64,000 bases of DNA from Candidatus Thorarchaeota archaeon (GTDB lineage: Archaea; Asgardarchaeota; Thorarchaeia; Thorarchaeales; Thorarchaeaceae). The translations under genes were made by a program, and so were the position numbers. This document shows, in pieces, positions 16,985 to 25,213 of this stretch. The stretch lies in assembly GCA_004524445.1 (NCBI GenBank), contig SDNP01000010.1, positions 1-64,000 on the forward strand. The letters are read 5' to 3'. Position 1 is the first letter of the stretch; each line of letters begins with the position of its first letter. A model generated the notes under the pieces. The model searched no databases. It worked only from the letters and a program-made list of their open reading frames with translations, and was not told the DNA's origin.

Positions 16985-18571
16985 CTATTTTGTCCTTTCC
17001 AATGAATCAAGGAATGTTTCAAAATAGGGGCATAGTCCGGCCATCCAATAGAGATTACCATTGCATTCTTTGCGGAGGGATTGTCTATCAGCTCTGCATT
17101 CGAATGTTTTTTCTCGGTCGTATAAAATGCAAAGATCGCTTTGAATGTTTGAGTCGTGCATGATGCGTCTTCGCACCTTCCGCATGGGTTCAGCATCACC
17201 GGCCTTCAGCCATGTTTCTTTCAGACCTAAGATATCTCTAATTCTGTGTAACATCCTCGCATTTCCGGTTTTACCGCTTTCCCAAGCAGATACAATCTCG
17301 CTAACTAGCCCGTTGAATTCAACTATGGGGTACTCAAAATCCCTGGCAAATTCTTGTGCGCGTTTATACTCAGAGATGCTCTTGTCATACTCCTGATTTA
17401 TAAAATATGCATCACCGGCCAAAAAGATTACAAGTTTCGTGATGTCTTTCATGCCTGATGTTTCAGTTAATTCCAGAGATTCTTCATACAACCGTATTGC
17501 CTCGTCATGTCTTCCGGAACGCACTGCAATATCCCCTAGGTTGATCTTCGAGATAGCAATACCACGCATATACTCTGCTTCCTGGCTTATTTCTAATGCG
17601 CGCTGATTGTATGTTTCCGTCTGCTCTAGCTGTCCCAAGTCTCTATCTATTTCTCCCACATTAATTAGAGTGCGTGCTAGTCCTATCTGGTTGTTGAGAC
17701 GTTGCTGAATAAGAAGGAGCTCTTCAAACTGGTCTCGCGCATCCTGTAATTGCCCTTTTTGAAGCAAAATTATTCCCTTCAGGTTTCCGGCGTCGGAAAC
17801 CCCCTGAAGATAGCCTGTTCGTTGGTATTCGGAAAGTGCAGCGTCTACGAGGTTCATTGCACGGTTATATTCATGGGATTCTTCTAGAATGCGGGCACGT
17901 ACATATTTGATAGTCGTTAGACATAGCCTATGGTCGAGAAGATGAGCTGTGTCTTCAGCTGAATCAAGTCGCAGTATTGCCTCTTCTCTTGCGCCAGCTT
18001 GCATGGCAATCTGTGCCATCACAATTCGTGCCCTCAATAGGGCAGCTTGAACCTGATTACGTATATCTTCATTCTTTGAAGTGGCTTTTGTTACTTTGTC
18101 AATGCTCTCTGATGCAGCCTCTTTGGCATAATCAGCATATCCTAACTCGATGAGTACATCCGCTAGCTCTCCTGATAATTCAGCGAAAGCGACGTAGTCC
18201 TTAGACTGCCATGCTTGGTTCACATAGTTCCTCAAATTGTTAACCCAGCGGGGATCCAAGCTCTGTCTGCAGTACGCAGCAGCAGCATAGCCATTGCATA
18301 TCACAGAGTCTGTTTCCTTGGCAATGACTTGATTATACCCATATAGACCTCTAAGAAAAGCAGCCTTTGAGCACATCGAGAGGAATCCCTGGCTTCTATT
18401 CCTGAATTCACCAGTTCCAATGTACTCGGTAACGACATCTGTGAAACTCATGAAGCGATCTTTGCCGGTTCTTGTGACCATCGAGAGTCGCTTTCTCAAT
18501 TCATCAATCTCAGAATCTTCTAGACGTTCCTCATACATAGCAAATTCTGGTATAATCGGGCTAGCTTGCAA
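16985..18571 (-). CDS. TPR-repeat protein with a regular C-terminal Cys ladder
   Basis: A 528-residue soluble protein. From about residue 110 to 420 it is a tetratricopeptide solenoid: repeated 34-residue helix pairs such as GIAISKINLGDIAVRSGRHDE and ARTLINVGEIDRDLGQLEQTE. Such arrays bind partner proteins and are common next to signalling genes. The C-terminal region has four cysteines spaced exactly C-x10-C-x10-C-x10-C (about residues 481-514), followed by PYF, suggesting metal or cluster binding. The frame opens with TTG 18571; ATG 18538 starts at MYEERLED and is plausible. Two receiver-only response regulators lie just upstream on the same strand, so a signalling role is likely. Confidence 0.85.
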   Translation of the reverse strand: MQASPIIPEFAMYEERLEDSEIDELRKRLSMVTRTGKDRFMSFTDVVTEYIGTGEFRNRSQGFLSMCSKAAFLRGLYGYNQVIAKETDSVICNGYAAAAYCRQSLDPRWVNNLRNYVNQAWQSKDYVAFAELSGELADVLIELGYADYAKEAASESIDKVTKATSKNEDIRNQVQAALLRARIVMAQIAMQAGAREEAILRLDSAEDTAHLLDHRLCLTTIKYVRARILEESHEYNRAMNLVDAALSEYQRTGYLQGVSDAGNLKGIILLQKGQLQDARDQFEELLLIQQRLNNQIGLARTLINVGEIDRDLGQLEQTETYNQRALEISQEAEYMRGIAISKINLGDIAVRSGRHDEAIRLYEESLELTETSGMKDITKLVIFLAGDAYFINQEYDKSISEYKRAQEFARDFEYPIVEFNGLVSEIVSAWESGKTGNARMLHRIRDILGLKETWLKAGDAEPMRKVRRRIMHDSNIQSDLCILYDREKTFECRADRQSLRKECNGNLYWMAGLCPYFETFLDSLERTK

Positions 18572-18691
18572 GGTCTTCGCTCACTGCTGTTTTCTGGAAT
18601 ACTATCTAAGTGTATTTCGCTGATGTACCTTGTTGGGTTTCAAAAAGCTTCTAGTGCATCTCTCCGCACATTAAGAAATGAAATTCTGGAA

Positions 18692-19051
18692 CTACAGGAT
18701 TGGTTTAACCTTCTTTATGGTTTCCCTGATATCAAATATGCTAAATGGTTTCTCTAGATATGCTCGGGCACCAGCCGAAAGCACCTTGGTGCCAAGATTG
18801 TCCGCGGCTTCTGCGACAACAATGACTGATATTTTTGAATCAAGGTCCAGTATCTGCTCGATCAGACGAAGACAATGGGTCTCCGGGATATGCAAATCAA
18901 TGATGATAACCTGTGGTTTAGCATCAAAACACATCATTAGGAGGTCTTCTTGATTAGCTGCAATGGAAATATCATCATAACCCGAGTCTTGAATCGCCAT
19001 TTTCAAGAGAGAAGCAAGCATAGGAACATCCCCAGCGATTATAATATTCAT
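18692..19051 (-). CDS. Single-domain response regulator, degenerate acidic pocket
   Basis: A stand-alone CheY-like receiver domain of about 119 residues. The phosphoacceptor Asp is in VIIIDLHIPE (about residue 50) and the switch Lys in YLEKPF. The first acidic position usually reads DD, but here it is GD (IIIAGDVPML), so magnesium binding may be weaker. There is no output domain, so it must act by binding a partner. I chose ATG 19051 (MNIIIAGD); the longer frame begins at TTG 19066 and would add five hydrophobic residues. Lies between a second receiver (47 bp upstream) and the TPR gene (120 bp downstream); a phosphorelay using the TPR protein as target is possible. Confidence 0.88.
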   Translation of the reverse strand: MNIIIAGDVPMLASLLKMAIQDSGYDDISIAANQEDLLMMCFDAKPQVIIIDLHIPETHCLRLIEQILDLDSKISVIVVAEAADNLGTKVLSAGARAYLEKPFSIFDIRETIKKVKPIL

Positions 19052-19098
19052 TAGCAACGCCAACAAGAATCATTCATTCTAAGAGTTTTAAAAAATCA

Positions 19099-19461
19099 TT
19101 AATCAGTGGCGGCGCTTTCCACGAGATCCAGCATATGCCTAATGGTTACAGGTTTTAGTCCGAAACTCACAGCGCCATACTTCATGGCTTGATCACGCAC
19201 ATTTGCATCTGCACTAATGAATACAATCCTGGCATCAGGCTCGATTTCAAGAATCTCGCTCATCGCCTTCAAACCATCCTTGTTCGGCATCCTGTGGTCC
19301 ATGATTAAAATCTCTGGTCTTGGGTCCATTTTGCGGTAGGTTTCCACAGCCTCCTCTCCATCATACGCATCCGCAACTACCTCATGACCTTTGATGGCAA
19401 ACACATCTTTGTAGAGTCGATGCAGGATAGCCTCGTCATCTATGATGAAGATACTGACCAT
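19099..19461 (-). CDS. Single-domain response regulator (CheY-like receiver)
   Basis: A 120-residue receiver domain with all key residues: the acidic pair in IFIIDDEA, phosphoacceptor Asp in LIMDHRMPNKDG, Thr/Ser-type switch in VFISAD and Lys in GLKPV. No output domain follows, so it signals by protein contact. ATG 19461 is favoured because GGTTGG lies about ten bases upstream; a TTG at 19473 would add four residues. No histidine kinase is present in the window, so the phosphodonor is encoded elsewhere. First gene of the receiver, receiver, TPR run on the minus strand. Confidence 0.92.
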   Translation of the reverse strand: MVSIFIIDDEAILHRLYKDVFAIKGHEVVADAYDGEEAVETYRKMDPRPEILIMDHRMPNKDGLKAMSEILEIEPDARIVFISADANVRDQAMKYGAVSFGLKPVTIRHMLDLVESAATD

Positions 19462-19473
19462 ATTCTTTACCAA

Positions 19474-20772
19474 CCTTTACCCGGAATCAGGTGTATTAAC
19501 GCATGCAACAACTAGGAGGTCCCCATAGATTGTTACTTAGCAACTATTTCTGATGATTAAAGTGATTCTTATGTTATCAGAAATAACCAAGAGTCCTATA
19601 AAAATGAATACTTGATGCATGCAAGCAAAATGATGTCAGTCTTTTCTCTCTTGCTAGCGTTAGTTCTGCCAATTGGATGGGGCCACAAAGGTCTAGGGTA
19701 ATGTCTTCAACTAGAGAGTCTTTTTATTTGGATAAGTCTCTTCCAATTGAATCAATGCTCATACCTATCCTGAGCGCAGGTATTCCCATTGATCGAACTT
19801 GGCTCTAGAATTCTAAAATCATAAAGTGGCTTCAACTTTACCAGATTCTCCTTCAATCTAGTTTATATAGCCTATCTATCATTCATCCTCGATTTTTAGA
19901 TAACTTTTTCTATTTTTCGCAATTATCAATCTAGTGAGCTATCTCCACAATAAATGCAATATTTAGTTGTTCATTACATAATATTTCCCCTATTATCTTA
20001 TGATAGTATATAATCATCGGCAACCATCTGTTCGGTTGTTTATTATGACCAATATTTGATATTATCGACTCGATATAATTCGTATACAAAACACTTGTTC
20101 ATATGCAAAAACGAGATTACTGAGCTGAAAAAGCCGTATTCGACTATCGAATACGGATGATACTCAAATCAACCACACCCCCCATTTTTCATACTCATTT
20201 AGTGTGTATTGGTACCCTTTGTCGAGGATAATCAGGGGTATTTAGATCAAAAAATGTCGGGCAGGGGTTATGATACGAAAAGTGAGTATGCGGTCACAAT
20301 TAGATGTGATGTGCGTGTAGGATTAAGATGTCCCATTTTTCCTTTGAGATGGTCAAGTCGCATTTGTAGCAAAAATATAACACAGTTATTTTAGATTATA
20401 GTCATCGATAGTATATGCCGTCATATGGTACATAAAGTACAAGAGATAGGCATTATTTTCGACTATTACATTTACCTAATCTATATAATATATGTTTTAT
20501 GTAATGTGGAAATTGAGGGATAGAATAAAATAATATATACAAAATAAAATATAATAAATGACGGCTTAATGCGGTTTTCTAGTATCAGAATTCATATACG
20601 AAGAGGAGAGAATGAACTTGTTGAGAAGTTTGGAACAGAATTTAGTGAGTCCATGAAGAGGGTTTCAGCACTATGTAAGGGTCCTTGATATTACTAGTTA
20701 TCTCCGAGGGCCAAATAGCTTGGAATCGTATGTTTCTGAAATGAAGCACAGGATTTTTAGTCGTAGTAACCT
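19474..20772. other. 1.3-kb AT-rich gene-free region
   Basis: No convincing gene. The base composition is much richer in A and T than the flanks, most of all at 20470-20570 (runs of AATATATA, TAAAATA). A 23-residue hydrophobic frame (ATG 19630 to TAA 19701) with a CTATAAAAA box 35 bp upstream is the best small candidate. A strong hairpin lies at 20134-20156. A weaker stem (CAACC / GGTTG) is near 20021-20038. It may be a regulatory RNA locus, a decayed insertion or an unwinding element. Confidence 0.5.
20134..20156. terminator. Perfect 9-bp hairpin with 5-nt loop
   Basis: CCGTATTCG, loop ACTAT, CGAATACGG: a perfect stem in an otherwise AT-rich gene-free stretch. There is no coding gene ending nearby on either strand, so it may be part of a non-coding RNA or a protein-binding dyad rather than a terminator. 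No strong T tract follows. Confidence 0.4.
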
Positions 20773-21423
20773 TCAGATACGTGAAGGTAGAAGGTCCTCT
20801 GCTTCTATCCGTGCTCTTTCTGCACGCTGTCGGAGCTGCATTGAGAAGTATGGTTTGGCATTATATGACTCAACCTTCTGCAAGGCATCTCTAACAGATT
20901 CGATTTGCTCTGGTTCGGAAGCATCCTTCGTTTTGGCTTCCACAATTGCCCGGTTGAGATTGACAACTAACTGATAATAATGACTCTCTGAACCGCTTCT
21001 TGTCTTTATTTCCCTCCGAGCCTGCTGAAACCTCTTTCTAACGGTATCTAGTGCCATCTCAATCTCATCAGGTGTTTCACTAACGCGTTCAGCTAGCGAG
21101 TGAATTTTGTTTAGGGTCTTGTCAAGCTCTTTTTCAGCAATCTTTTCGCTCCACTCTTCTACTACTGAGAAAGGTATCTGTTCTATGTAATCTGATAATT
21201 CAGATATGCCATCCAGAATGCTTGTTTCAGACACACCTCTTGGAATGGTCTTTTTGGATATAACAGAAGACTTCTCTGATCTAGTCTTCAGTCCGATGGT
21301 TTCTCCAAGAATCTCGTGCTGGGTGACACTACCTTTGAACCAGATTACAATCAGCACGACTACTACAGCAATAACAAATGCAATCTGTACAAATATTCCT
21401 GGTAATGTTCCCGCGAATTGCAC
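20773..21423 (-). CDS. N-terminally membrane-anchored coiled-coil protein
   Basis: A 216-residue protein with one N-terminal membrane helix (about residues 8-30, IFVQIAFVIAVVVVLIVIWF) and a mainly helical, highly charged remainder, including segments near 75-130 and 135-215 with Leu/Glu/Arg heptad-like patterns. There is no enzyme motif. The topology would leave the helical domain in the cytosol. Start GTG 21423, with GAGGAT about nine bases before it. It lies 17 bp downstream of the archaemetzincin-like gene on the same strand, so the two are probably co-transcribed; a role at the membrane with that protease is possible but unproven. Confidence 0.75.
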   Translation of the reverse strand: MQFAGTLPGIFVQIAFVIAVVVVLIVIWFKGSVTQHEILGETIGLKTRSEKSSVISKKTIPRGVSETSILDGISELSDYIEQIPFSVVEEWSEKIAEKELDKTLNKIHSLAERVSETPDEIEMALDTVRKRFQQARREIKTRSGSESHYYQLVVNLNRAIVEAKTKDASEPEQIESVRDALQKVESYNAKPYFSMQLRQRAERARIEAEDLLPSRI

Positions 21424-21440
21424 GACTCAGATCCTCTTGT

Positions 21441-22007
21441 TTATCTTCTCTCGCCGATTTGACTTAGATACGTTTCTTTCAATTTGCTCTTGCACTCATC
21501 ACAAAATCGCGCATCATAAGAATCTATTTTCTCTATTGTAGAAATACCAGACATGATGCATTCATTATCACATGCTTCTAGGCCCATCGAATGTCCAAAT
21601 TCATGCATTGCAACCTTCAATGCTCTCTCCTTGAAGAGTTTGGTGTCAGGTTCTCTTCCATAGAATTGCTCACGAAGTCTAGCTAAAGAAACCAATGAAT
21701 TACGCCCCTTTTCAGCCAGCCCGAATACATGGTCCTGGCGAGAAGTTAGAATGTCTTCGTCAATAATGCCTATGGCGCGACCATGTTCTGGCATATGAGA
21801 AACCAGCTGGGGCAGTACTTGCTCTGCACGGTATCGATTACGTGTTGGAGCGAAGGCATCTTCTGGAACATTTAATCGTTCAGAATACGCAGTCACTTCC
21901 TCGAAGAGACCATCGGGTAGTTTTTCTTGTATTTCATCTCTAACGTAGAAAATTAGGTTGTTATCGGTTTGCTTGCCAGGTATAATACGCAATTCAGCCA
22001 TAATCAT
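21441..22007 (-). CDS. amzA: Archaemetzincin-like zinc metalloprotease
   Basis: A 188-residue archaeal metzincin. The zinc site HEFGHSMGLEAC (residues about 135-146) gives the three ligands and Glu base, then CIM supplies the Met turn and a later CDEC (about 167-170) completes the family Cys pattern. In archaemetzincins the signature is HExxHxxGx3Cx4CxMx17CxxC; here the spacings are x3 and x16, one residue shorter at two places. All ligands are kept, so I expect an active zinc peptidase, probably with a structural zinc site formed by the four Cys. ATG 22007 and ATG 22001 are possible starts. Followed at 17 bp by the membrane coiled-coil gene. Confidence 0.88.
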   Translation of the reverse strand: MIMAELRIIPGKQTDNNLIFYVRDEIQEKLPDGLFEEVTAYSERLNVPEDAFAPTRNRYRAEQVLPQLVSHMPEHGRAIGIIDEDILTSRQDHVFGLAEKGRNSLVSLARLREQFYGREPDTKLFKERALKVAMHEFGHSMGLEACDNECIMSGISTIEKIDSYDARFCDECKSKLKETYLSQIGERR

Positions 22008-22300
22008 ATCCCATCTTTAGCAATACAATATTGTTAAGAGATAGCAATAAAGGCTAGGGATGCGGATTCTCTGATGTTCAATCAAAGATATTCAACAAGA
22101 TGCCCGTATATGCTGTAGAAAATCCCATTTCGACTGAATTCAATGAACAAGAACATATTACAAGGGTCAAAATACTACCATTCGAGTCCAATTATAAGGA
22201 AACCGCCACACTCAACTAGATCAGGTAAAATAGTTCGTTCTTCCAGATAGTGTTTACTCCAAATATGCAACATGTACTTGGGCGTGAATGGAATATCAAA

Positions 22301-22415
22301 CGTTTACTGCTGAATTTTCTTGGTCGTTTTCCGGACAAGCCTGTCTGGTGTGGGGCGAACGGTCTTTGTAAACGCTAGTCATGTTTCATTGATATGTCAA
22401 TTGTTGAACGTTTAC
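22301..22415. repeat. Cluster of three GTAAACG elements
   Basis: Three copies of GTAAACG occur in the gap between the metzincin and reductase genes: minus strand at 22301-22307, plus at 22368-22374, minus at 22409-22415. Extended forms share AGTAAACGYT. The same element recurs at 24654-25105. The 505-bp gap (22008-22513) has no gene that I can support. Confidence 0.55.
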
Positions 22416-22513
22416 TAGTGATTTTCAACGTGTATCGAATCTCTGGAGTACACACGTTCTAGAAGATGGATTAGGAATAGTATTTTAGTGCGAGCCAGCA
22501 AACTCAAGAAGTA

Positions 22514-23725
22514 ATGAAGGTTGATTCGGATATAACGATAATAGGTGCAGGTCCAGCAGGATTGTCTGCTGCAAAGACTCTAGAGGAACAGGGTGTAGGG
22601 TATCAGCTTTACGCGAAGGAGAAGCACCCCTGTAGGAATAAGCCCTGTGGTGGTTTCATTCCACAAAGGACAGTATCACAGTTTGATCTTAGTAATATCG
22701 AGGATGCCTATCCAATCAATACTGTAGAGATGAGATTCCCTGGAGTTGGCATCAAGCAAGTCGCATTTGAAGAATCAATTGGCGTAAATGTTAGTCGAGG
22801 CGAGCTGGGTCAGAAAATGCTCTCTAATCTCGGTCAAGCCCAACCTAGGATTAATTTGGGTCATGAAGTTCGCATGATAGAACGGCAAGATGGCTACTGT
22901 ATTATCAAGATAACTGCGGATCAATCAGATTATGAAATAGCTTCAAGGCTTGTTATCGATGCTTCAGGTGCATACCCAGTTGCAGTGAAAAGCGGCCTAG
23001 TTAGACCTAAATTGACAGGTAGTCAAATGGGATATGGACAGCAATACCACTTCGAAAAGGAAAGCAATGCGGACGATTTTGAACCTGTGAACAGATTCTA
23101 CTACGGACATGAATTCTCGCCAGGCGGATATGCGTGGGTATACCCGAGGAAACGAACCGTAGTCATAGGATCAGGTGGGCTGCTGGCTCGAGTAAAAAGC
23201 GATGACAAGCGAGTAGCCGAATACATAGAAGAACTCATCAAAGAACCGATTATCAAGGAGATGTTGGCAAACGCAACTCCTGTCAAAAAGGATGCAGCGC
23301 CAGTGCCCCTGGGAGGTCAAATCACGCCCTCTTATGCAGGTCATATTCTCTTGGCAGGCGATGCTGCAGGACATTGCTCTCCGATATCTGGTGAGGGTAT
23401 TCATTACTCTCTGGTGGCAGGGAAGATTGCTGGCTCAGTTGCAGCAGAAGCCGTCAAGGAAAGCGACTTCTGTGCAAGATATCTCAAGAGATATCAAGAC
23501 CATTGGAAAAAGGCCTTTGGCAGTGATTTGAAGTGGGGGCTGTGGCTGCAGAAGAGATTCACTGGGTCCGATGATGGTGAGAGTAAATCTGCATTCTTGG
23601 AGTCTGAGAAATCTTGCCGTGTGGTTGCAGAGATGCTGATTGGGAGACGGGAGGTTTTCAGTGCCATGAAGGCAATAGCACCCTCGTACCTTGCGTCCAA
23701 AGTCAAATCAGTATTCTCCCGCTAG
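22514..23725 (+). CDS. Geranylgeranyl reductase family flavoprotein
   Basis: A 403-residue FAD enzyme of the geranylgeranyl reductase (GGR/ChlP) family. In archaea such enzymes saturate the isoprenoid chains of membrane ether lipids; some act on quinones. Motifs are the N-terminal IIGAGPAGLSAAKTL (residues 9-23), the substrate-side PCGGFIP, YAWVYPRK (about 208-215) and GDAAGHCSPISGEGIHYSL (about 283-301). The last 90 residues are helical. No membrane segment is seen, so it is probably peripheral to the membrane. Start ATG 22514. Upstream are three GTAAACG elements and the AT-rich sequence around 22480. Confidence 0.9.
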   Translation: MKVDSDITIIGAGPAGLSAAKTLEEQGVGYQLYAKEKHPCRNKPCGGFIPQRTVSQFDLSNIEDAYPINTVEMRFPGVGIKQVAFEESIGVNVSRGELGQKMLSNLGQAQPRINLGHEVRMIERQDGYCIIKITADQSDYEIASRLVIDASGAYPVAVKSGLVRPKLTGSQMGYGQQYHFEKESNADDFEPVNRFYYGHEFSPGGYAWVYPRKRTVVIGSGGLLARVKSDDKRVAEYIEELIKEPIIKEMLANATPVKKDAAPVPLGGQITPSYAGHILLAGDAAGHCSPISGEGIHYSLVAGKIAGSVAAEAVKESDFCARYLKRYQDHWKKAFGSDLKWGLWLQKRFTGSDDGESKSAFLESEKSCRVVAEMLIGRREVFSAMKAIAPSYLASKVKSVFSR

Positions 23726-23815
23726 TCCGATAATCCACTCGTAAGCACGCCAATTCTAACAGTGCTTTAGAAGTAAGATCAGTCACTCTTATGTGCGAAG
23801 TTTCTCAGAGAACTC

Positions 23816-23974
23816 TCAGTTCCCATAGGACCGATAACAAACCAAGAGAAAAAAGAGGCAGGGAAGAAGTACACCTACCAAAAGAAATAGCGGATAGTCT
23901 GCAGGACTGTCGACCGCATAGAACCAAAGCGAGGCCGACTCGATAAATGCTAGAATCATTAGGAGACAAATCAC
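23816..23974 (-). CDS. Possible 52-residue two-helix membrane microprotein
   Basis: From GTG 23974 the frame encodes 52 residues with two hydrophobic helices (ICLLMILAFIESASLWF and FLLVGVLLPCLFFLLVC) and ends at TGA 23816. GGAG lies about eleven bases upstream of the GTG. The frame is open further upstream for 31 codons to a TAG at 24068-24070, and again beyond it to GTG 24085, without ATG. It could thus be the intact part of a longer gene broken by an amber codon. The rest of the 620-bp gap between the reductase and the next gene shows nothing else. Confidence 0.4.
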   Translation of the reverse strand: MICLLMILAFIESASLWFYAVDSPADYPLFLLVGVLLPCLFFLLVCYRSYGN

Positions 23975-24345
23975 CGGAGTAGATTCTCCTTCATTTATGT
24001 CCTCCAGTTCCCATGGCTTTGCATCATGAGTTAGTGTATTTGACTCACTAGGCGTCCTGAGTACCCCCTACAACAAGTCATCCACCTCATTGTAGATTTT
24101 GAAAACTTATGAATTTAGCGCCACGACTAATAGAGAAATAAAACTGTGAGAGTTGCTGCAAGAAGTAATTGTAGTTGATTACACCAAGATCGGGTCTTCG
24201 TCGTCTGTGGAAAATCTGATCTATCTTGTGCTGAGTGTTAATTTGATCCCTAGGAGTCCTATGAATTAAAATCACAGGACCCTTTGGAATAGCTGTTCTT
24301 ATTGGGTGGCTTTCTCGTAAGGCGTCAGTGTATTAAGTGATAGAT

Positions 24346-24615
24346 CTAAGAACCTGCTTCAGCCATTCGGTTCACAATGAAACATTTCTGGCGGTATGAC
24401 TCATCTTCGAGTTGATCGATGAAATCCTCCAGACGTGCAACACCCTTGAATTCCCTATCAATATCTAGGTCTCTCACGGTTATGTGCGCTCGCTTGTTTT
24501 CAATCCGCACGTATATGCCGCCGATTCCGACGTTGTGCTTCATGTAAACGGGTTCGTCCTGATTCTTCACTCTATAGAAACCTTGCCTTCTTAGCATACG
24601 TGTAAACATCATCAT
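24346..24615 (-). CDS. Small hypothetical protein
   Basis: An 89-residue basic protein, no membrane segment, one Cys. The middle (VGIGGIYVRIENKRAHITVRDLDID) looks like alternating beta strands and the end (ARLEDFIDQLEDESYRQKCFIV) like a helix. No family recognised. ATG 24615 is followed by two more Met codons; GGAGGG about 12 bases upstream gives a good ribosome site. The promoter side carries the GTAAACG elements at 24654 and 24695, so it is a candidate target of whatever binds them. Confidence 0.6.
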   Translation of the reverse strand: MMMFTRMLRRQGFYRVKNQDEPVYMKHNVGIGGIYVRIENKRAHITVRDLDIDREFKGVARLEDFIDQLEDESYRQKCFIVNRMAEAGS

Positions 24616-24653
24616 TTCGCGTTTAACCCTCCCGGCGGTTAAAACTAAAGAGA

Positions 24654-25105
24654 GTAAACGCTAACTGGTATATAAAACCATAGGATATTTGGAAGTAAAC
24701 GTTTATGCAAGTTATGGAAGCTATATTGCACAATTTTCTATTTTCGACTTCTATTTGATATAAAATGCTGTAGCTATATAAGTAGTATGGCGAAAAGGAG
24801 CTATTTATTGACTTGATAGCTTCCATATTAAAATAAAGCGCGCGAAATAGCTATACGTGTACTAATATGGTTTATCCCTTTTACAAGGCAGCTAGCTAAC
24901 GTTTACTTCCACTGGAAGTCTACGCTGCGGCCCTGATCCAAAGAGCTTTGGTTTCCACGGGGAGATATGTTGAGAATGAGGTACTCTGATGTGTATGGAC
25001 AATTCGGCCTTGTTAATCCATGCTTCACCCATGGATTTGGTACTAGAGTACATACTGCATGACGACATTCGCTCAGCGGACATCATCCCATCCAGATAGT
25101 AAACG
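24654..25105. repeat. Cluster of four GTAAACG elements with an ORB-like dyad
   Basis: Copies at 24654-24660 (plus), 24695-24701 (plus), 24900-24906 (minus) and 25099-25105 (plus). Two share the longer form TGGAAGTAAACGTT. The 24900 copy abuts a 15-bp dyad at 24905-24919 (ACTTCCA C TGGAAGT) that resembles the TCCAGTGGAAAC core of archaeal origin recognition boxes. The intervening 24700-24890 is very AT-rich. No gene is supported in 24616-25213. Confidence 0.55.
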
Positions 25106-25213
25106 TAACAATTTACCAAGAGATTTGCCATCACATAATGAAGAGGCTACTTAGCAGAGTTCTGATGATTCATGTAAAAATGCTTAAAACACAGCCAATA
25201 GGTCCATGACCTG

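Noticed and set aside
20209-20394. 61-codon plus-strand frame in the gene-free region
   Set aside because: No ribosome site, no ordered pattern, AT-rich composition.
24623-24826. 67-codon minus-strand frame
   Set aside because: Ser/Tyr/Ile-rich translation of an AT-rich segment without ribosome site.
24892-25134. 80-codon minus-strand frame
   Set aside because: Odd Met- and Ser-rich composition, no recognisable fold, and both ends consist of the GTAAACG elements and dyad, which better explain the sequence.
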